Assembly: GCF_900231835.1 (NCBI RefSeq) | Contig: NZ_OCTN01000012.1 | Coordinates: 24,569-88,568, forward strand | Source of the DNA: Pontivivens marinum | GTDB taxonomy: Bacteria > Pseudomonadota > Alphaproteobacteria > Rhodobacterales > Rhodobacteraceae | DNA length: 64,000 nt | Direction of reading: 5' to 3' | In this document: piece after piece, positions 47,016 through 55,342 of the stretch | Position numbering within the stretch: position 1 is the stretch's first letter | Layout: each line of letters begins with the position of its first letter | The notes under the pieces: generated by a model | Told to the model about the DNA's origin: nothing | Database searches by the model: none | The model's input: only the letters and a program-made list of their open reading frames with translations | Made by a program: the position numbers and the translations under genes

Positions 47016-47462
47016 ATGGCCAGCAATGTAACTGAAACGATCATCGGTGCTGTGGTGCTTGTCGCTGCGGGCGGTTTCATTGCCTATGCAGCGCAAACAA
47101 CGGACCTAGGCGGTGGTGGGGATACATATACCCTAGACGCGGCGTTCAGATCGGCGTCCGGCATCGCGGCGGGAACTGACGTACGGATGTCTGGCGTCAA
47201 AATCGGCACAGTTTCGCATATGGAATTGGACCCGCAGACCTATCAGGCCGTCACAACCTTGGCGCTGAGCAGCAATATCCTCGTGCCCGAGGATTCGGAT
47301 GCGAAAATCTCCGCTGATGGGTTGCTGGGCGGAAACTACGTGTCCATCACGCCGGGCGGTTCGGAATTCATGCTCGAAGCGGGCGATGAGATTTTGAATA
47401 CGCAGGGTTCGGTTAGCCTGTTGGACCTCTTGATCAGCTTTGGGACCGGCGCACGTGAGTGA
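47016..47462 (+). CDS. mlaD: Outer-membrane lipid asymmetry maintenance protein MlaD
   Basis: 148 residues. One N-terminal transmembrane helix (TETIIGAVVLVAAGGFIAYAA) anchors the MCE domain in the periplasm: YTLDAAFRSASGIAAGTDVRMSGVKIGTVSHMEL, ILVPEDSDAKISADGLLGGNYVSITPGG. MlaD binds phospholipid for the MlaFEDB transporter. The genes mlaE, mlaF and mlaC are not adjacent here. The gene starts two bases after the NDUFA12-like gene and overlaps the methyltransferase by eight bases. Confidence 0.94.
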   Translation: MASNVTETIIGAVVLVAAGGFIAYAAQTTDLGGGGDTYTLDAAFRSASGIAAGTDVRMSGVKIGTVSHMELDPQTYQAVTTLALSSNILVPEDSDAKISADGLLGGNYVSITPGGSEFMLEAGDEILNTQGSVSLLDLLISFGTGARE

Positions 47463-48198
47463 GGACTGGTCCGCCAGCGATTATGAGGCGAATGCCCGTT
47501 TTGTTTCCGATCTGGGCATGCCGGTCGTGCAATTGCTTGCGCCGATGCCAGGTGAGCGCATTCTCGACCTGGGCTGCGGCGATGGTGCGCTGACGGTTAA
47601 GCTGCGCGATGCAGGGGCCGATGTGCTGGGCGTTGACGGTTCACCCGATATGGTGGCCGGTGCTGTTGCGTTGGGGCTTGAGGCACAGGTTGTGGATGGC
47701 CATACGCTTGGCTTTGACGCTGAGTTCGACGCTGTTTTTTCAAACGCTGCGCTGCATTGGATGACGAGACCTGCTGATGTGATTGGCGGTGTGGCCCGTG
47801 CGCTGAAATCCGGTGGACGCTTTGTTGGTGAATTCGGTGGCATGGGAAATGTGGCCGCGATTCGCACCGCGTTGATCGCAACACTTGCGGCGGATGGCAT
47901 TGATGCTGACCTGCACGACATCTGGTTTTTCCCGTCAGTGGCGGAATATTCGGAACTGCTGCGGCAGGGCGGCTTTACGGTCGAAACTTGTGAGCTGATT
48001 CCACGCCCAACGCCTGTACCGGCCGGTATGCGCGCATGGATCGAGACATTGGCTGTGCCTGTATTGGGTAAGGTTAAGGGTGATCGCGCGGCGTTTCTGG
48101 ACCGTGTGACGGCACTGCTGGAACCCGCATTGCGCGATGGTCACGGTAATTGGACGGCTGATTATGTTAGGATACGGTTCTCATGCGTAAAATCCTGA
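47455..48198 (+). CDS. Class I SAM-dependent methyltransferase
   Basis: 247 residues. The SAM site is ILDLGCGDGALTVKLRDAGADVLGVDGS, followed by FDAVFSNAALHWM and LKSGGRFVGEFGGMGN, which place it in the group of trans-aconitate or UbiE-like methyltransferases. No substrate can be named. The GTG at 47455 overlaps the mlaD stop; a TTG at 47440 is an alternative. The last 16 bases overlap the DUF2155 gene. In other genomes of the order, mlaD is usually followed directly by DUF2155 as far as I recall, so this gene may be an insertion into that cluster. Confidence 0.88.
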   Translation: MSEDWSASDYEANARFVSDLGMPVVQLLAPMPGERILDLGCGDGALTVKLRDAGADVLGVDGSPDMVAGAVALGLEAQVVDGHTLGFDAEFDAVFSNAALHWMTRPADVIGGVARALKSGGRFVGEFGGMGNVAAIRTALIATLAADGIDADLHDIWFFPSVAEYSELLRQGGFTVETCELIPRPTPVPAGMRAWIETLAVPVLGKVKGDRAAFLDRVTALLEPALRDGHGNWTADYVRIRFSCVKS

Positions 48199-48653
48199 TT
48201 GCAGCTCTGCTCTGCACAACCGCCGCAAATGCGCAGATTGAACAGGGGATACTTGAGGATCTACAGCGCGACTTTGGCGGCAATGACGGCGTTCCTGAAC
48301 GGGGTGAGATCACGTCCGAACCGGAGGCAGGCGCCGTTTTGCGGGGCTTGGATAAAATGACGGGCCGCGCGCAGGATATCACTGTGATGGTCGGCGATAC
48401 CGTGACTTACGAGCGTTTGTCGATCGAGCTGGACGCTTGCCGCTCCCCCGCTGCGGGTGAGACGGCCGATGCCTTTGCTTTTCTCCAGATTCAGGATTCG
48501 CGTGAGGATGAACTGCGGTTTTCTGGCTGGATGATTGCGTCCAGCCCCGCGCTACATGCGATGGACCACCCGCGTTATGATGTCTGGGTTAAGGAATGCA
48601 TCGCGTCACAGGATGATCTGAATGCGGATGGTGCGTTACCTGACAACGGGTAA
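48183..48653 (+). CDS. DUF2155 exported protein
   Basis: 156 residues. A signal peptide MRKILIAALLCTTAANA is followed by the DUF2155 domain: AVLRGLDKMTGRAQDITVMVGDTVTYERLSIELDACR, and FSGWMIASSPALHAMDHPRYDVWVKEC with paired Cys. The function is unknown; the domain is confined to alphaproteobacteria and is found near mlaD and aat. It overlaps the methyltransferase gene by 16 bases and its 3' end overlaps the convergent aat gene by 18 bases. Confidence 0.9.
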   Translation: MRKILIAALLCTTAANAQIEQGILEDLQRDFGGNDGVPERGEITSEPEAGAVLRGLDKMTGRAQDITVMVGDTVTYERLSIELDACRSPAAGETADAFAFLQIQDSREDELRFSGWMIASSPALHAMDHPRYDVWVKECIASQDDLNADGALPDNG

Positions 48654-49292
48654 CGCGGCGGTGAGGGCTAGCACCTCATCAGCGGTCGCATTCAGGGGCA
48701 GCGCGTTCCAATCGGCAAGCTGCTGCATCGCGTAGTTCAGGCGCCTGTGATAGGCACTGCGGCCAATCTCAATCCCGCCCATTGTTGCCAGATGATCGGT
48801 TATAAACTGCGTATCGAGCAGTGTGAACTGCCCCGCGCGCAATCTGGCCGTTAGCCATACCAGCGCGATTTTTGAAGCATCTGGCGATGTGCTAAACATG
48901 CTTTCGCCAAAAAATGCGGAGCCTAGGCGGATACCGTACAGCCCGCCCTGTAGCTGCCCATCCTTCCAGTATTCAATCGAATGCGCCTGCTGTAGATGGT
49001 GCAACTCTACGTAAAGATTGAATATTTCATCGTTTATCCATGTCTCGTCACGGTTTGCGCAATTTTGCATGACCTGCTCAAAGGCAGTGTCTACGCGCAC
49101 TTCAAATTCACCACGGCGGATGCGTTTCTTTAGGGATTTGGAGACATGCAGACGGTCTAGGGGGATAATTCCACGCCGACGGGGGTCAATCCATTGGGTA
49201 TGACCCCCGCGGTGTTCAGCCATAGGAAACACGCCCGCAGCATATGCGTTGAGCAAAAGCTCGGGCGTGATTTCCGTCTCATCTCTAGGCAT
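48636..49292 (-). CDS. aat: Leucyl/phenylalanyl-tRNA--protein transferase
   Basis: 218 residues. ITPELLLNAYAAGVFPMAEHR and a WIDPRRRGIIPLDRLHVSKSL segment open the protein; the catalytic region has EYWKDGQLQGGLYGIRLGSAFFGESMFS, LLDTQFITDHLATMGGIEI and R-x-Y-H. The enzyme adds Leu or Phe to N-terminal Arg or Lys, creating an N-degron that is read by ClpS. It is the last gene of accB-accC-aat and begins in a TAATG overlap with accC. Confidence 0.96.
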   Translation of the reverse strand: MPRDETEITPELLLNAYAAGVFPMAEHRGGHTQWIDPRRRGIIPLDRLHVSKSLKKRIRRGEFEVRVDTAFEQVMQNCANRDETWINDEIFNLYVELHHLQQAHSIEYWKDGQLQGGLYGIRLGSAFFGESMFSTSPDASKIALVWLTARLRAGQFTLLDTQFITDHLATMGGIEIGRSAYHRRLNYAMQQLADWNALPLNATADEVLALTAALPVVR

Positions 49293-50641
49293 TAGGCCTC
49301 AAATTCGGCTTCCAGCCACTTTTCCAACCAGTGGATGTCGTAATCGCCCGTCTGCACGTCCCTCGCGGCCAGCAGATGGTCGAACAGGGGTAGCGTGGTA
49401 TCGATCCCCTCAACAACAAACTCGCTCAAGGCACGGCTGAGGCGAGCCAGAGCCTCCTCACGGGTGCGGCCCTGCACGATCAGCTTTCCAATCAGGCTGT
49501 CGTAATAGGGTGGAATGCGATAGCCGGCATAAATTGCGCTATCGACCCGTACTCCCAAGCCACCCGGCGCATGGAACGCACTGATAGTGCCCGGTGAGGG
49601 GCGGAAGCTGGGCAGTTTTTCCGCGTTTATACGGCACTCAATTGCATGACCCGAGGGGACGAGGTCCTCCTGAGTAAAGCTCATCGGCAGGCCCGCAGCG
49701 ACGCGGATTTGTTCCTGCACCAGATCAACGCCGTAAACGGCCTCTGTCACGGGATGTTCCACCTGCAAGCGGGTGTTCATCTCGATGAAATAGAACTCAC
49801 CGTTTTCATACAGAAATTCGATGGTGCCGGCGCCGATATAATCGATCTTTGCAACCGCATCCGCACAGGTTTTACCGATGCGCGCACGCTGTTCCGCAGT
49901 GATAACGGGCGAGGGTGCTTCCTCGAATACCTTTTGGTGGCGCCGCTGTAGCGAGCAATCGCGCTCGCCCAGATGGACGGCGTTGCCCTTACCATCGCCA
50001 AAGACCTGCACTTCGATATGGCGGGGCAATTGCAGGTATTTCTCGATATAGACAACATCGTCACCGAATGCAGCCTTCGCCTCGGTCCGTGCGGATTGGA
50101 ATGCGATATCGATTTCGTCAGCCGAGGCTGCAACCTTCATACCGCGTCCACCGCCGCCGGCGGCCGCCTTGACGATGACGGGATAACCCATGCCGCCCGC
50201 GATTTCGCGTGCTTCCTCAACGGTGTTTACACCACCTTCGGAGCCAGGAACGCATGGAACGCCAAGGCGTCGCATCGTTTCCTTTGCCGCGATTTTGTCG
50301 CCCATCACGTTGATATGGTCCGCAGATGGCCCAATGAAGGTGATGCCATGGTCATGGATGATCTGCGAGAAATTCGCGTTCTCGCTCAAGAATCCGTAAC
50401 CGGGGTGCACAGCATCCGCGCCCGTGATTTCGCACGCGCTTATGATGTTGGGGATCGACAGATAGCTCTGCGTGCCCGGAGGAGGGCCGATACAGACGCT
50501 CTCATCTGCCATGCGCACATGCATCGCATCGCTGTCAGCGGTGGAGTGTACGGCAACCGTCTGGATGCCCATTTCCTTGCACGCGCGATGAATGCGCAGC
50601 GCAATTTCGCCCCTATTGGCGATCAGGACCTTCTTGAACAT
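49292..50641 (-). CDS. accC: Acetyl-CoA carboxylase, biotin carboxylase subunit
   Basis: 449 residues. [25 protein letters not shown] is the classic start; the ATP-grasp region has [32 protein letters not shown] and [16 protein letters not shown], the last with catalytic residues. It carboxylates biotin on AccB using bicarbonate and ATP in the first step of fatty acid synthesis. accB ends seven bases upstream and aat overlaps downstream. The usual accBC pairing is present. Confidence 0.98.
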   Translation of the reverse strand: MFKKVLIANRGEIALRIHRACKEMGIQTVAVHSTADSDAMHVRMADESVCIGPPPGTQSYLSIPNIISACEITGADAVHPGYGFLSENANFSQIIHDHGITFIGPSADHINVMGDKIAAKETMRRLGVPCVPGSEGGVNTVEEAREIAGGMGYPVIVKAAAGGGGRGMKVAASADEIDIAFQSARTEAKAAFGDDVVYIEKYLQLPRHIEVQVFGDGKGNAVHLGERDCSLQRRHQKVFEEAPSPVITAEQRARIGKTCADAVAKIDYIGAGTIEFLYENGEFYFIEMNTRLQVEHPVTEAVYGVDLVQEQIRVAAGLPMSFTQEDLVPSGHAIECRINAEKLPSFRPSPGTISAFHAPGGLGVRVDSAIYAGYRIPPYYDSLIGKLIVQGRTREEALARLSRALSEFVVEGIDTTLPLFDHLLAARDVQTGDYDIHWLEKWLEAEFEA

Positions 50642-50648
50642 TACGACC

Positions 50649-51143
50649 TCACTCGATCACGACGAGGGGGGCGCCGAATTCCACTGGTTCCGAATCGCCC
50701 ACGACGATGCGTGTCACCTTACCCGCGCGCGGCGAGGGGATCTGGTTCATGGTTTTCATGGCCTCAATGATCAGCAGTGTTTGCCCCTCACTGACCGTAT
50801 CACCAACGGAAACAAAGGCGGGGGAGCCCGGCTCTGCTTGCAGATAGACGGTGCCAACCATTGGCGATGTTACTGCGCCCGGGTGCTGTGCCGGATCGCT
50901 GGAAACCTCGGCCGCCGCGCCGGGGGCTGCTGGTGCCGCAGCGGGTGCTGCCATTGGTGCAGCGGCTGGTGCCGCAGTAGGGGCTGCAACGACCTGCTGG
51001 ATGGTCTGACGTGAAACGCGCACCTCCAGTTTATCGTCGCCACCCAAACGGCGTGAAACCTCGATCTCTGTCAGATCGCTGTCTTTAAGTAGGTCTGCCA
51101 GCGCCTTGATGAAGGCGGTGTCTGCATCATGTGTCGTACCCAT
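50649..51143 (-). CDS. accB: Acetyl-CoA carboxylase biotin carboxyl carrier protein
   Basis: 164 residues. A helical N-terminus ([23 protein letters not shown]) is followed by an Ala/Pro-rich hinge (residues 52-78) and the biotinyl domain, with biotin at Lys130 in EAMKTMN. The thumb and [23 protein letters not shown] segments are typical of AccB. The protein carries biotin between AccC and the carboxyltransferase. The ATG at 51143 follows GAGGATTC; an ATG at 51155 lies upstream of it. Confidence 0.97.
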   Translation of the reverse strand: MGTTHDADTAFIKALADLLKDSDLTEIEVSRRLGGDDKLEVRVSRQTIQQVVAAPTAAPAAAPMAAPAAAPAAPGAAAEVSSDPAQHPGAVTSPMVGTVYLQAEPGSPAFVSVGDTVSEGQTLLIIEAMKTMNQIPSPRAGKVTRIVVGDSEPVEFGAPLVVIE

Positions 51144-51247
51144 GAATCCTCGCATTTTTGTGCCCGGCCAATTGGCGGGGGTCCTTCGTGGACCGTGCTT
51201 GTTCTACAATTATCTATACGGCTAAGTGACGCAGCGTGAAAGAGCGT

Positions 51248-52066
51248 TCAGCGCATTGTGCTGCGTGTAAGTCGAACAGCCTCGGCCATCTGATCGGCAG
51301 GTAGGTAACCCCGTATGAATGTGTCGCCCAGAACAAAGGTCGGCGTTCCGGTAATCTGCAATTGTTCAGCTAGGGCCCGATTTTGGGCGATCTGTGCGTC
51401 AATTTCGCGACTATCCATGTTGGCGCGCATCGCGGCAACATCAGCGCCGGAGCGTTCAGCCAGACGATCAATCATCTCGTCATTCAGCTGACCGGGGAAG
51501 CTCATCATCTGGTCGTTGAAGACCTCGTAAATCTCCTCACCCTGCTCCGCCAGCACGGACAGCGCCGCGCGGGTCGCCGTTTCGCTGACGGGGCCAAGAA
51601 TTGGCAGTTCCTTAACGATCAGGCGAATATTGCCGTCGCTGGACAATAGGGCGGCAACTTCATCATGGGCGCGCTTACAGAATGTGCACTGATAGTCGAG
51701 GAACTCGACCAAGGTTACGTCGCCATCAGGATTACCACCAACAAACGAGTATCCGTCGTTCAGCAGGACATCATTTGTTTCGCGCAGCATTTGCTGCTCT
51801 GCTAATTGGGCGTTTGCGGTGCGCTGCGCCTCAAGCACGTCGATAACTTCGACGATGATGTCCGGGTTCTCCAGCAGATAACGCCGCATTTCCGCCTGTA
51901 GGGTCTCGCGGTCAATGTCGCCTAGCGCGCCGTCAACGGGTGGCGCGGGCAGATCAGCGGCAACAACCGGTTCCTCGATCGAGGCGGACAGCGTCGCTAT
52001 ATTCAGGCCAAGGGCGGTCACGGCCACAGCGCCAATAGCACCGATCATCAGGTTCGTTCGGGTCAT
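51248..52066 (-). CDS. DsbA-family thiol:disulfide oxidoreductase
   Basis: 272 residues. A signal anchor (NLMIGAIGAVAVTALGLNIA) directs export. An N-terminal helical extension (residues 45-95, MRRYLLENPDIIVEVIDVL) precedes a thioredoxin fold with active site CTFC at 127-130 in FLDYQCTFCKRAH and the cis-Pro ITGTPTFVLGDTFI. The C-terminal helices fit DsbA/Com1-like proteins. It should oxidise or isomerise disulfides in the periplasm. It overlaps the upstream M48 protease gene by four bases, so the pair is one transcription unit. Confidence 0.92.
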   Translation of the reverse strand: MTRTNLMIGAIGAVAVTALGLNIATLSASIEEPVVAADLPAPPVDGALGDIDRETLQAEMRRYLLENPDIIVEVIDVLEAQRTANAQLAEQQMLRETNDVLLNDGYSFVGGNPDGDVTLVEFLDYQCTFCKRAHDEVAALLSSDGNIRLIVKELPILGPVSETATRAALSVLAEQGEEIYEVFNDQMMSFPGQLNDEMIDRLAERSGADVAAMRANMDSREIDAQIAQNRALAEQLQITGTPTFVLGDTFIRGYLPADQMAEAVRLTRSTMR

Positions 52067-53397
52067 CCGCGGCGACGCTCCTCAATTTGTTCCAATGTAC
52101 TCAACAATTCATTTGCCCTTATCCAATTGGGCGAGCCATTCGGCAACCCGTCACGCGCAATCACTGCAAAGCGGGTTGCGTCAGATACTGATCCGCCTAG
52201 GGCATATCGCTCGGCGGTAAATAATGCGGCCAAGGCGTCATTTCCTGCGCGGGCATGTGCTTCAGCCAAGGCGCGCAGCGATACAGGCGTGCCAACAATC
52301 GAATCGCGCGCTTGGGACAGGTGCTGCAATGCCTCGCGGTTCGCATCGGGCGTATTGACCGATAGCAGCGCCTGACCCAGACCCGCACGTACCAGTGCGG
52401 CATTCGGGGCAAGGCTAAGCGCTTGCCGATAGGGGGCAACCGCCTCAACCGCCTGACCATTCTCAAACAGGAACTGCCCCTTTAGCTCATAGAGCCATGG
52501 GTTGCGTGGCTCCAACGCGATGGCGGCGTCAATCTCCGCAATTGCATCGCTGGGCGCAGGTAAGCGGTGCAGCGCAATGGCCCGTTGAATTCGCGCAGGC
52601 ATATCGGTGCGCCCCTGTACGCGGTTCAATGCGGATTGTGGTGAGCGGCTGAACCCCTCAAATTTGGCCTGCATCCGCTCATACGCATCCTGCAAATCAG
52701 GGTCCACAGGCGTACCGCGCAGCGAGGAATTCTCTGCCTGTCGCTCCAATAAATCCAAGCGGGCCGAGCTGAGCGGATGGGTCAGCGCATATGGATCAAT
52801 CTGGGCAGTGGACAGCAATTCCTGCCCGCGAAACAGGTCCAGAGTGTCAATCGCGGCCACGGGATCAATGCCCGCCCGCTGCAAAATTCGAACCGAGCTT
52901 TGATCCGCGCTCGATTCCTGATCTCGTGAATAGGCGAGCAAGCTGGCCTGTGCCGCCCCCGATGCCCCGCGCGCGATAAAAACGCCTGCCTCCGGCGCGC
53001 CAGCGGCGGCGGTTAGCAGCCCTAATAACACACCCGCAACGGAAGCGCGCGAATTCAACTCCGCCTCAACCGACCGTTGCGCAATATGTCCCGATACAAT
53101 GTGGCCGATCTCATGGGCCATGACGGCCTGCAACATATCGGGGCGATCCAATCGTTGGATCAGGCCCGAATGGATAAACATCCGCCCGCCGGAAATGACA
53201 AAGGCGTTCATCTCGCGGTTATTCACGATGTAGATATCAACGCTGTCGCGCGGCAAGCCAGCAGCGGCAACCAGCGGTGCGACCATGCGGTCCAGCGTCT
53301 GCTCTATCTCTGCGTCGCGGATCAGGTTTTGGGCACTTACGGGAAGTGCGCAGATAACCACGGCCACGGTCGCTAGGATTGTATGCTTGAAGCTCAC
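52063..53397 (-). CDS. M48-family metalloprotease with TPR repeats (BepA-like)
   Basis: 444 residues. A signal peptide (TILATVAVVICALPVSA) is followed by the peptidase with VMAHEIGHIVSGH (HExxH at 95-99) and ESSADQSSVRILQRAGIDP with the third ligand Glu. From about residue 270 the protein has TPR-like helices (AIALEPRNPWLYELKGQFLFENGQAVEAV). The organisation equals E. coli BepA (YfgC), which helps assemble or degrade outer membrane proteins such as LptD. The coupled DsbA-like gene fits since LptD needs disulfides; this link is inference. Confidence 0.93.
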   Translation of the reverse strand: MSFKHTILATVAVVICALPVSAQNLIRDAEIEQTLDRMVAPLVAAAGLPRDSVDIYIVNNREMNAFVISGGRMFIHSGLIQRLDRPDMLQAVMAHEIGHIVSGHIAQRSVEAELNSRASVAGVLLGLLTAAAGAPEAGVFIARGASGAAQASLLAYSRDQESSADQSSVRILQRAGIDPVAAIDTLDLFRGQELLSTAQIDPYALTHPLSSARLDLLERQAENSSLRGTPVDPDLQDAYERMQAKFEGFSRSPQSALNRVQGRTDMPARIQRAIALHRLPAPSDAIAEIDAAIALEPRNPWLYELKGQFLFENGQAVEAVAPYRQALSLAPNAALVRAGLGQALLSVNTPDANREALQHLSQARDSIVGTPVSLRALAEAHARAGNDALAALFTAERYALGGSVSDATRFAVIARDGLPNGSPNWIRANELLSTLEQIEERRRG

Positions 53398-53490
53398 CCC
53401 ATTCTCCTACAATTGCCGCGGCAAGGCTTGACCCTCACCACCGCGCCCGCGACAACCTGCAGGCAGTTTTAAAAAGGGTAGGGGCCACAG

Positions 53491-54636
53491 ATGCGGACAT
53501 CAAGGCGCAGCGCTGTCGATAGTTTCATTGTGATGGACGTGATGGAGGCCGCTCGGGCAGCGGAGGTCGCCGGTCAGGACGTTATTCACATGGAGGTCGG
53601 CCAACCCGGAACCCCCGCGCCAAAGCTGGCCCGCGATGGTTTGGCCCGTGCGATGGAGGAAGGCCCGATGGGTTATACCGTCGCATTGGGCCTGCCCGCA
53701 TTGCGCGAACGGATCGCCCGCCATTACGGAGAGGTTTACGGCGTCGATGTTGCGCCCTCACGCATTGTGGTCACGTCTGGTTCCTCTGCCGGTTTTATCC
53801 TGAGCTTTCTGACATTGTTCGATGCTGGTGATCGTGTGGGCATCGCCGATCCGGGCTATCCCAGCTATCGCAACATCCTGGGGGCATTGGATTTGCAGGT
53901 GGAGCGGATCGAGGGCACCGTCGCAAACAGGTTTCAACCCACCGTTGCTAACATAAACAGCGGGTTGGACGGCTTACTAATCGCCAGCCCTGCTAATCCG
54001 ACCGGTTCGATGCTGGATCGTGATGCGCTTGGCGCACTGGTGGATGCTTGCGTGGCCTCAGATGTGGCCTTGATCTCGGACGAGATTTACCACGGCATTG
54101 AATATGAAGGGCGGGCGATCACCGCGTTGGAACTGACGGATGAGGTATTCGTCATCAACTCCTTCTCGAAATACTTCTCGATGACTGGTTGGCGTATCGG
54201 CTGGATGGTTGTGCCGGAAAGCCATGTGCGCGTGTTGGAGCGCCTCGCGCAAAACCTGTTCATTTGTCCATCTCATGCCAGCCAGATCACGGCTTTACAT
54301 GCTATGGATGCAGGGCAGGAGCTGAGCGCAAATGCTGAGGTTTATCAGATCAACCGTCAGGTTTTGCTCGACGCACTGCCCGCCGCAGGCTTGCGTGATA
54401 TCGCGCCACCGGATGGCGCATTCTATATTTACGCGAATATTGCGCATACCGGCGTGGACAGCCGCACCTTCACAGCGAAGCTGCTGGCGGAGGAGGGCGT
54501 GGCCGCAACCCCGGGGCTCGATTTTGATCCGGTGCGGGGGCACGAAACCGTCCGCTTTTCCTATGCCGGCCCGCGTGAGGCAATTGCCGAGGGCGCAGTA
54601 CGCATCACCCGTTTCATGAAGCAATTCGACAGCTGA
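53491..54636 (+). CDS. Pyridoxal-phosphate-dependent aminotransferase, class I/II
   Basis: 381 residues of the fold-type I aminotransferases (aspartate aminotransferase-like). Features are HMEVGQPGTPAPKLARDGL, VTSGSSAGFILSFLTLFD, IADPGYPSYRNIL, LIASPANPTGSML, the Schiff-base Lys in NSFSKYFSMTGWRIGWM, and the carboxylate-binding Arg in VRFSYAGP near the end. The substrate is open; methionine, alanine or aspartate aminotransferase functions occur in this group. AGGGTAGGGGCC precedes the ATG. The gene is divergent from the protease gene. Confidence 0.92.
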   Translation: MRTSRRSAVDSFIVMDVMEAARAAEVAGQDVIHMEVGQPGTPAPKLARDGLARAMEEGPMGYTVALGLPALRERIARHYGEVYGVDVAPSRIVVTSGSSAGFILSFLTLFDAGDRVGIADPGYPSYRNILGALDLQVERIEGTVANRFQPTVANINSGLDGLLIASPANPTGSMLDRDALGALVDACVASDVALISDEIYHGIEYEGRAITALELTDEVFVINSFSKYFSMTGWRIGWMVVPESHVRVLERLAQNLFICPSHASQITALHAMDAGQELSANAEVYQINRQVLLDALPAAGLRDIAPPDGAFYIYANIAHTGVDSRTFTAKLLAEEGVAATPGLDFDPVRGHETVRFSYAGPREAIAEGAVRITRFMKQFDS

Positions 54637-54683
54637 ATTCGTTGGGGCTTGCATGGGCCGGGGTTTCGCGCAAACCTCGGCCT

Positions 54684-55268
54684 ATGAAACCAGGTATTGG
54701 CCACAATAAGCCCCCCGAAAGCGCAACCGGCTGGACGCGCCATTGCTGGACCCGTGCACGCGCGGATTTGGTAGGCGAGCGTTTGCCCATCGATATGCTG
54801 CGTGTCCGCATGGCACGCGCGCGTCAATTGGGGCTTAGCTTCCCGCAATATCGCTCGATCCTGTTGGGTGGCGGGCGCGATGTCACGGCCTTCCTGTTCA
54901 CGGTTGAGGGGCTGCATTTGCGCCTGCAACGCGAGCTGTCGATGCCCGATCCTGTGCGCTCGAAACTGGCTGAGGTGTCTAATTGCGGGTTAATGGCCTT
55001 CGCACCCTCGGGCGAGGTTCCCGAGCAATTCCGGCAAGAGGTCAGCGAAGTTTCAGGCGTTCGCTTTACCGCCGCTGGGGCCGAGCCAGAGCAATCCGCA
55101 GGGTGGCGTGCATCGCGTGACGCGGTTCACAACCTGCTACGGTCCGAGGGGCTGGCCGCGCAGACAGTCGTTATGATTGGAAACAGTGCGCGTGAAACCG
55201 GTTGGGCAGATGCGGCGCAATTGGTGAAGTTCATCCCGCGCGCAGAATATTTCCCGGTCGAAGCATAG
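54684..55268 (+). CDS. Conserved hypothetical protein
   Basis: 194 residues, no recognised domain. The N-terminus MKPGIGHNKPPESATGW has the GHN-PP motif often seen at the start of small phage and alphaproteobacterial proteins. It continues with helical segments (MLRVRMARARQLGLSFPQYRSILLGGGRDVTAFLF) that could bind nucleic acid, and a second half with TVVMIGNSARETGWADAAQLVKFIPRAEYFPV, which looks HAD-like but lacks a clear DxD. The ATG at 54684 is preferred over an ATG at 54642. It is 47 bases downstream of the aminotransferase gene and may be cotranscribed. Confidence 0.7.
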   Translation: MKPGIGHNKPPESATGWTRHCWTRARADLVGERLPIDMLRVRMARARQLGLSFPQYRSILLGGGRDVTAFLFTVEGLHLRLQRELSMPDPVRSKLAEVSNCGLMAFAPSGEVPEQFRQEVSEVSGVRFTAAGAEPEQSAGWRASRDAVHNLLRSEGLAAQTVVMIGNSARETGWADAAQLVKFIPRAEYFPVEA

Positions 55269-55295
55269 GCCCGAATATCTTAACCGCTTAATGCA

Positions 55296-55326
55296 AAAGC
55301 CCCCGACGAGGTGTCGGGGGCTTTTG
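55296..55326. terminator. Bidirectional terminator between a hypothetical gene and rne
   Basis: AAAAGCCCCCGAC and GTCGGGGGCTTTT form a perfect 13-bp stem with loop GAGGT. T-runs occur on both strands, so it ends both rne and the rightward transcript. Confidence 0.9.
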
Positions 55327-55342
55327 TTTTTCTAGCGTGGGA

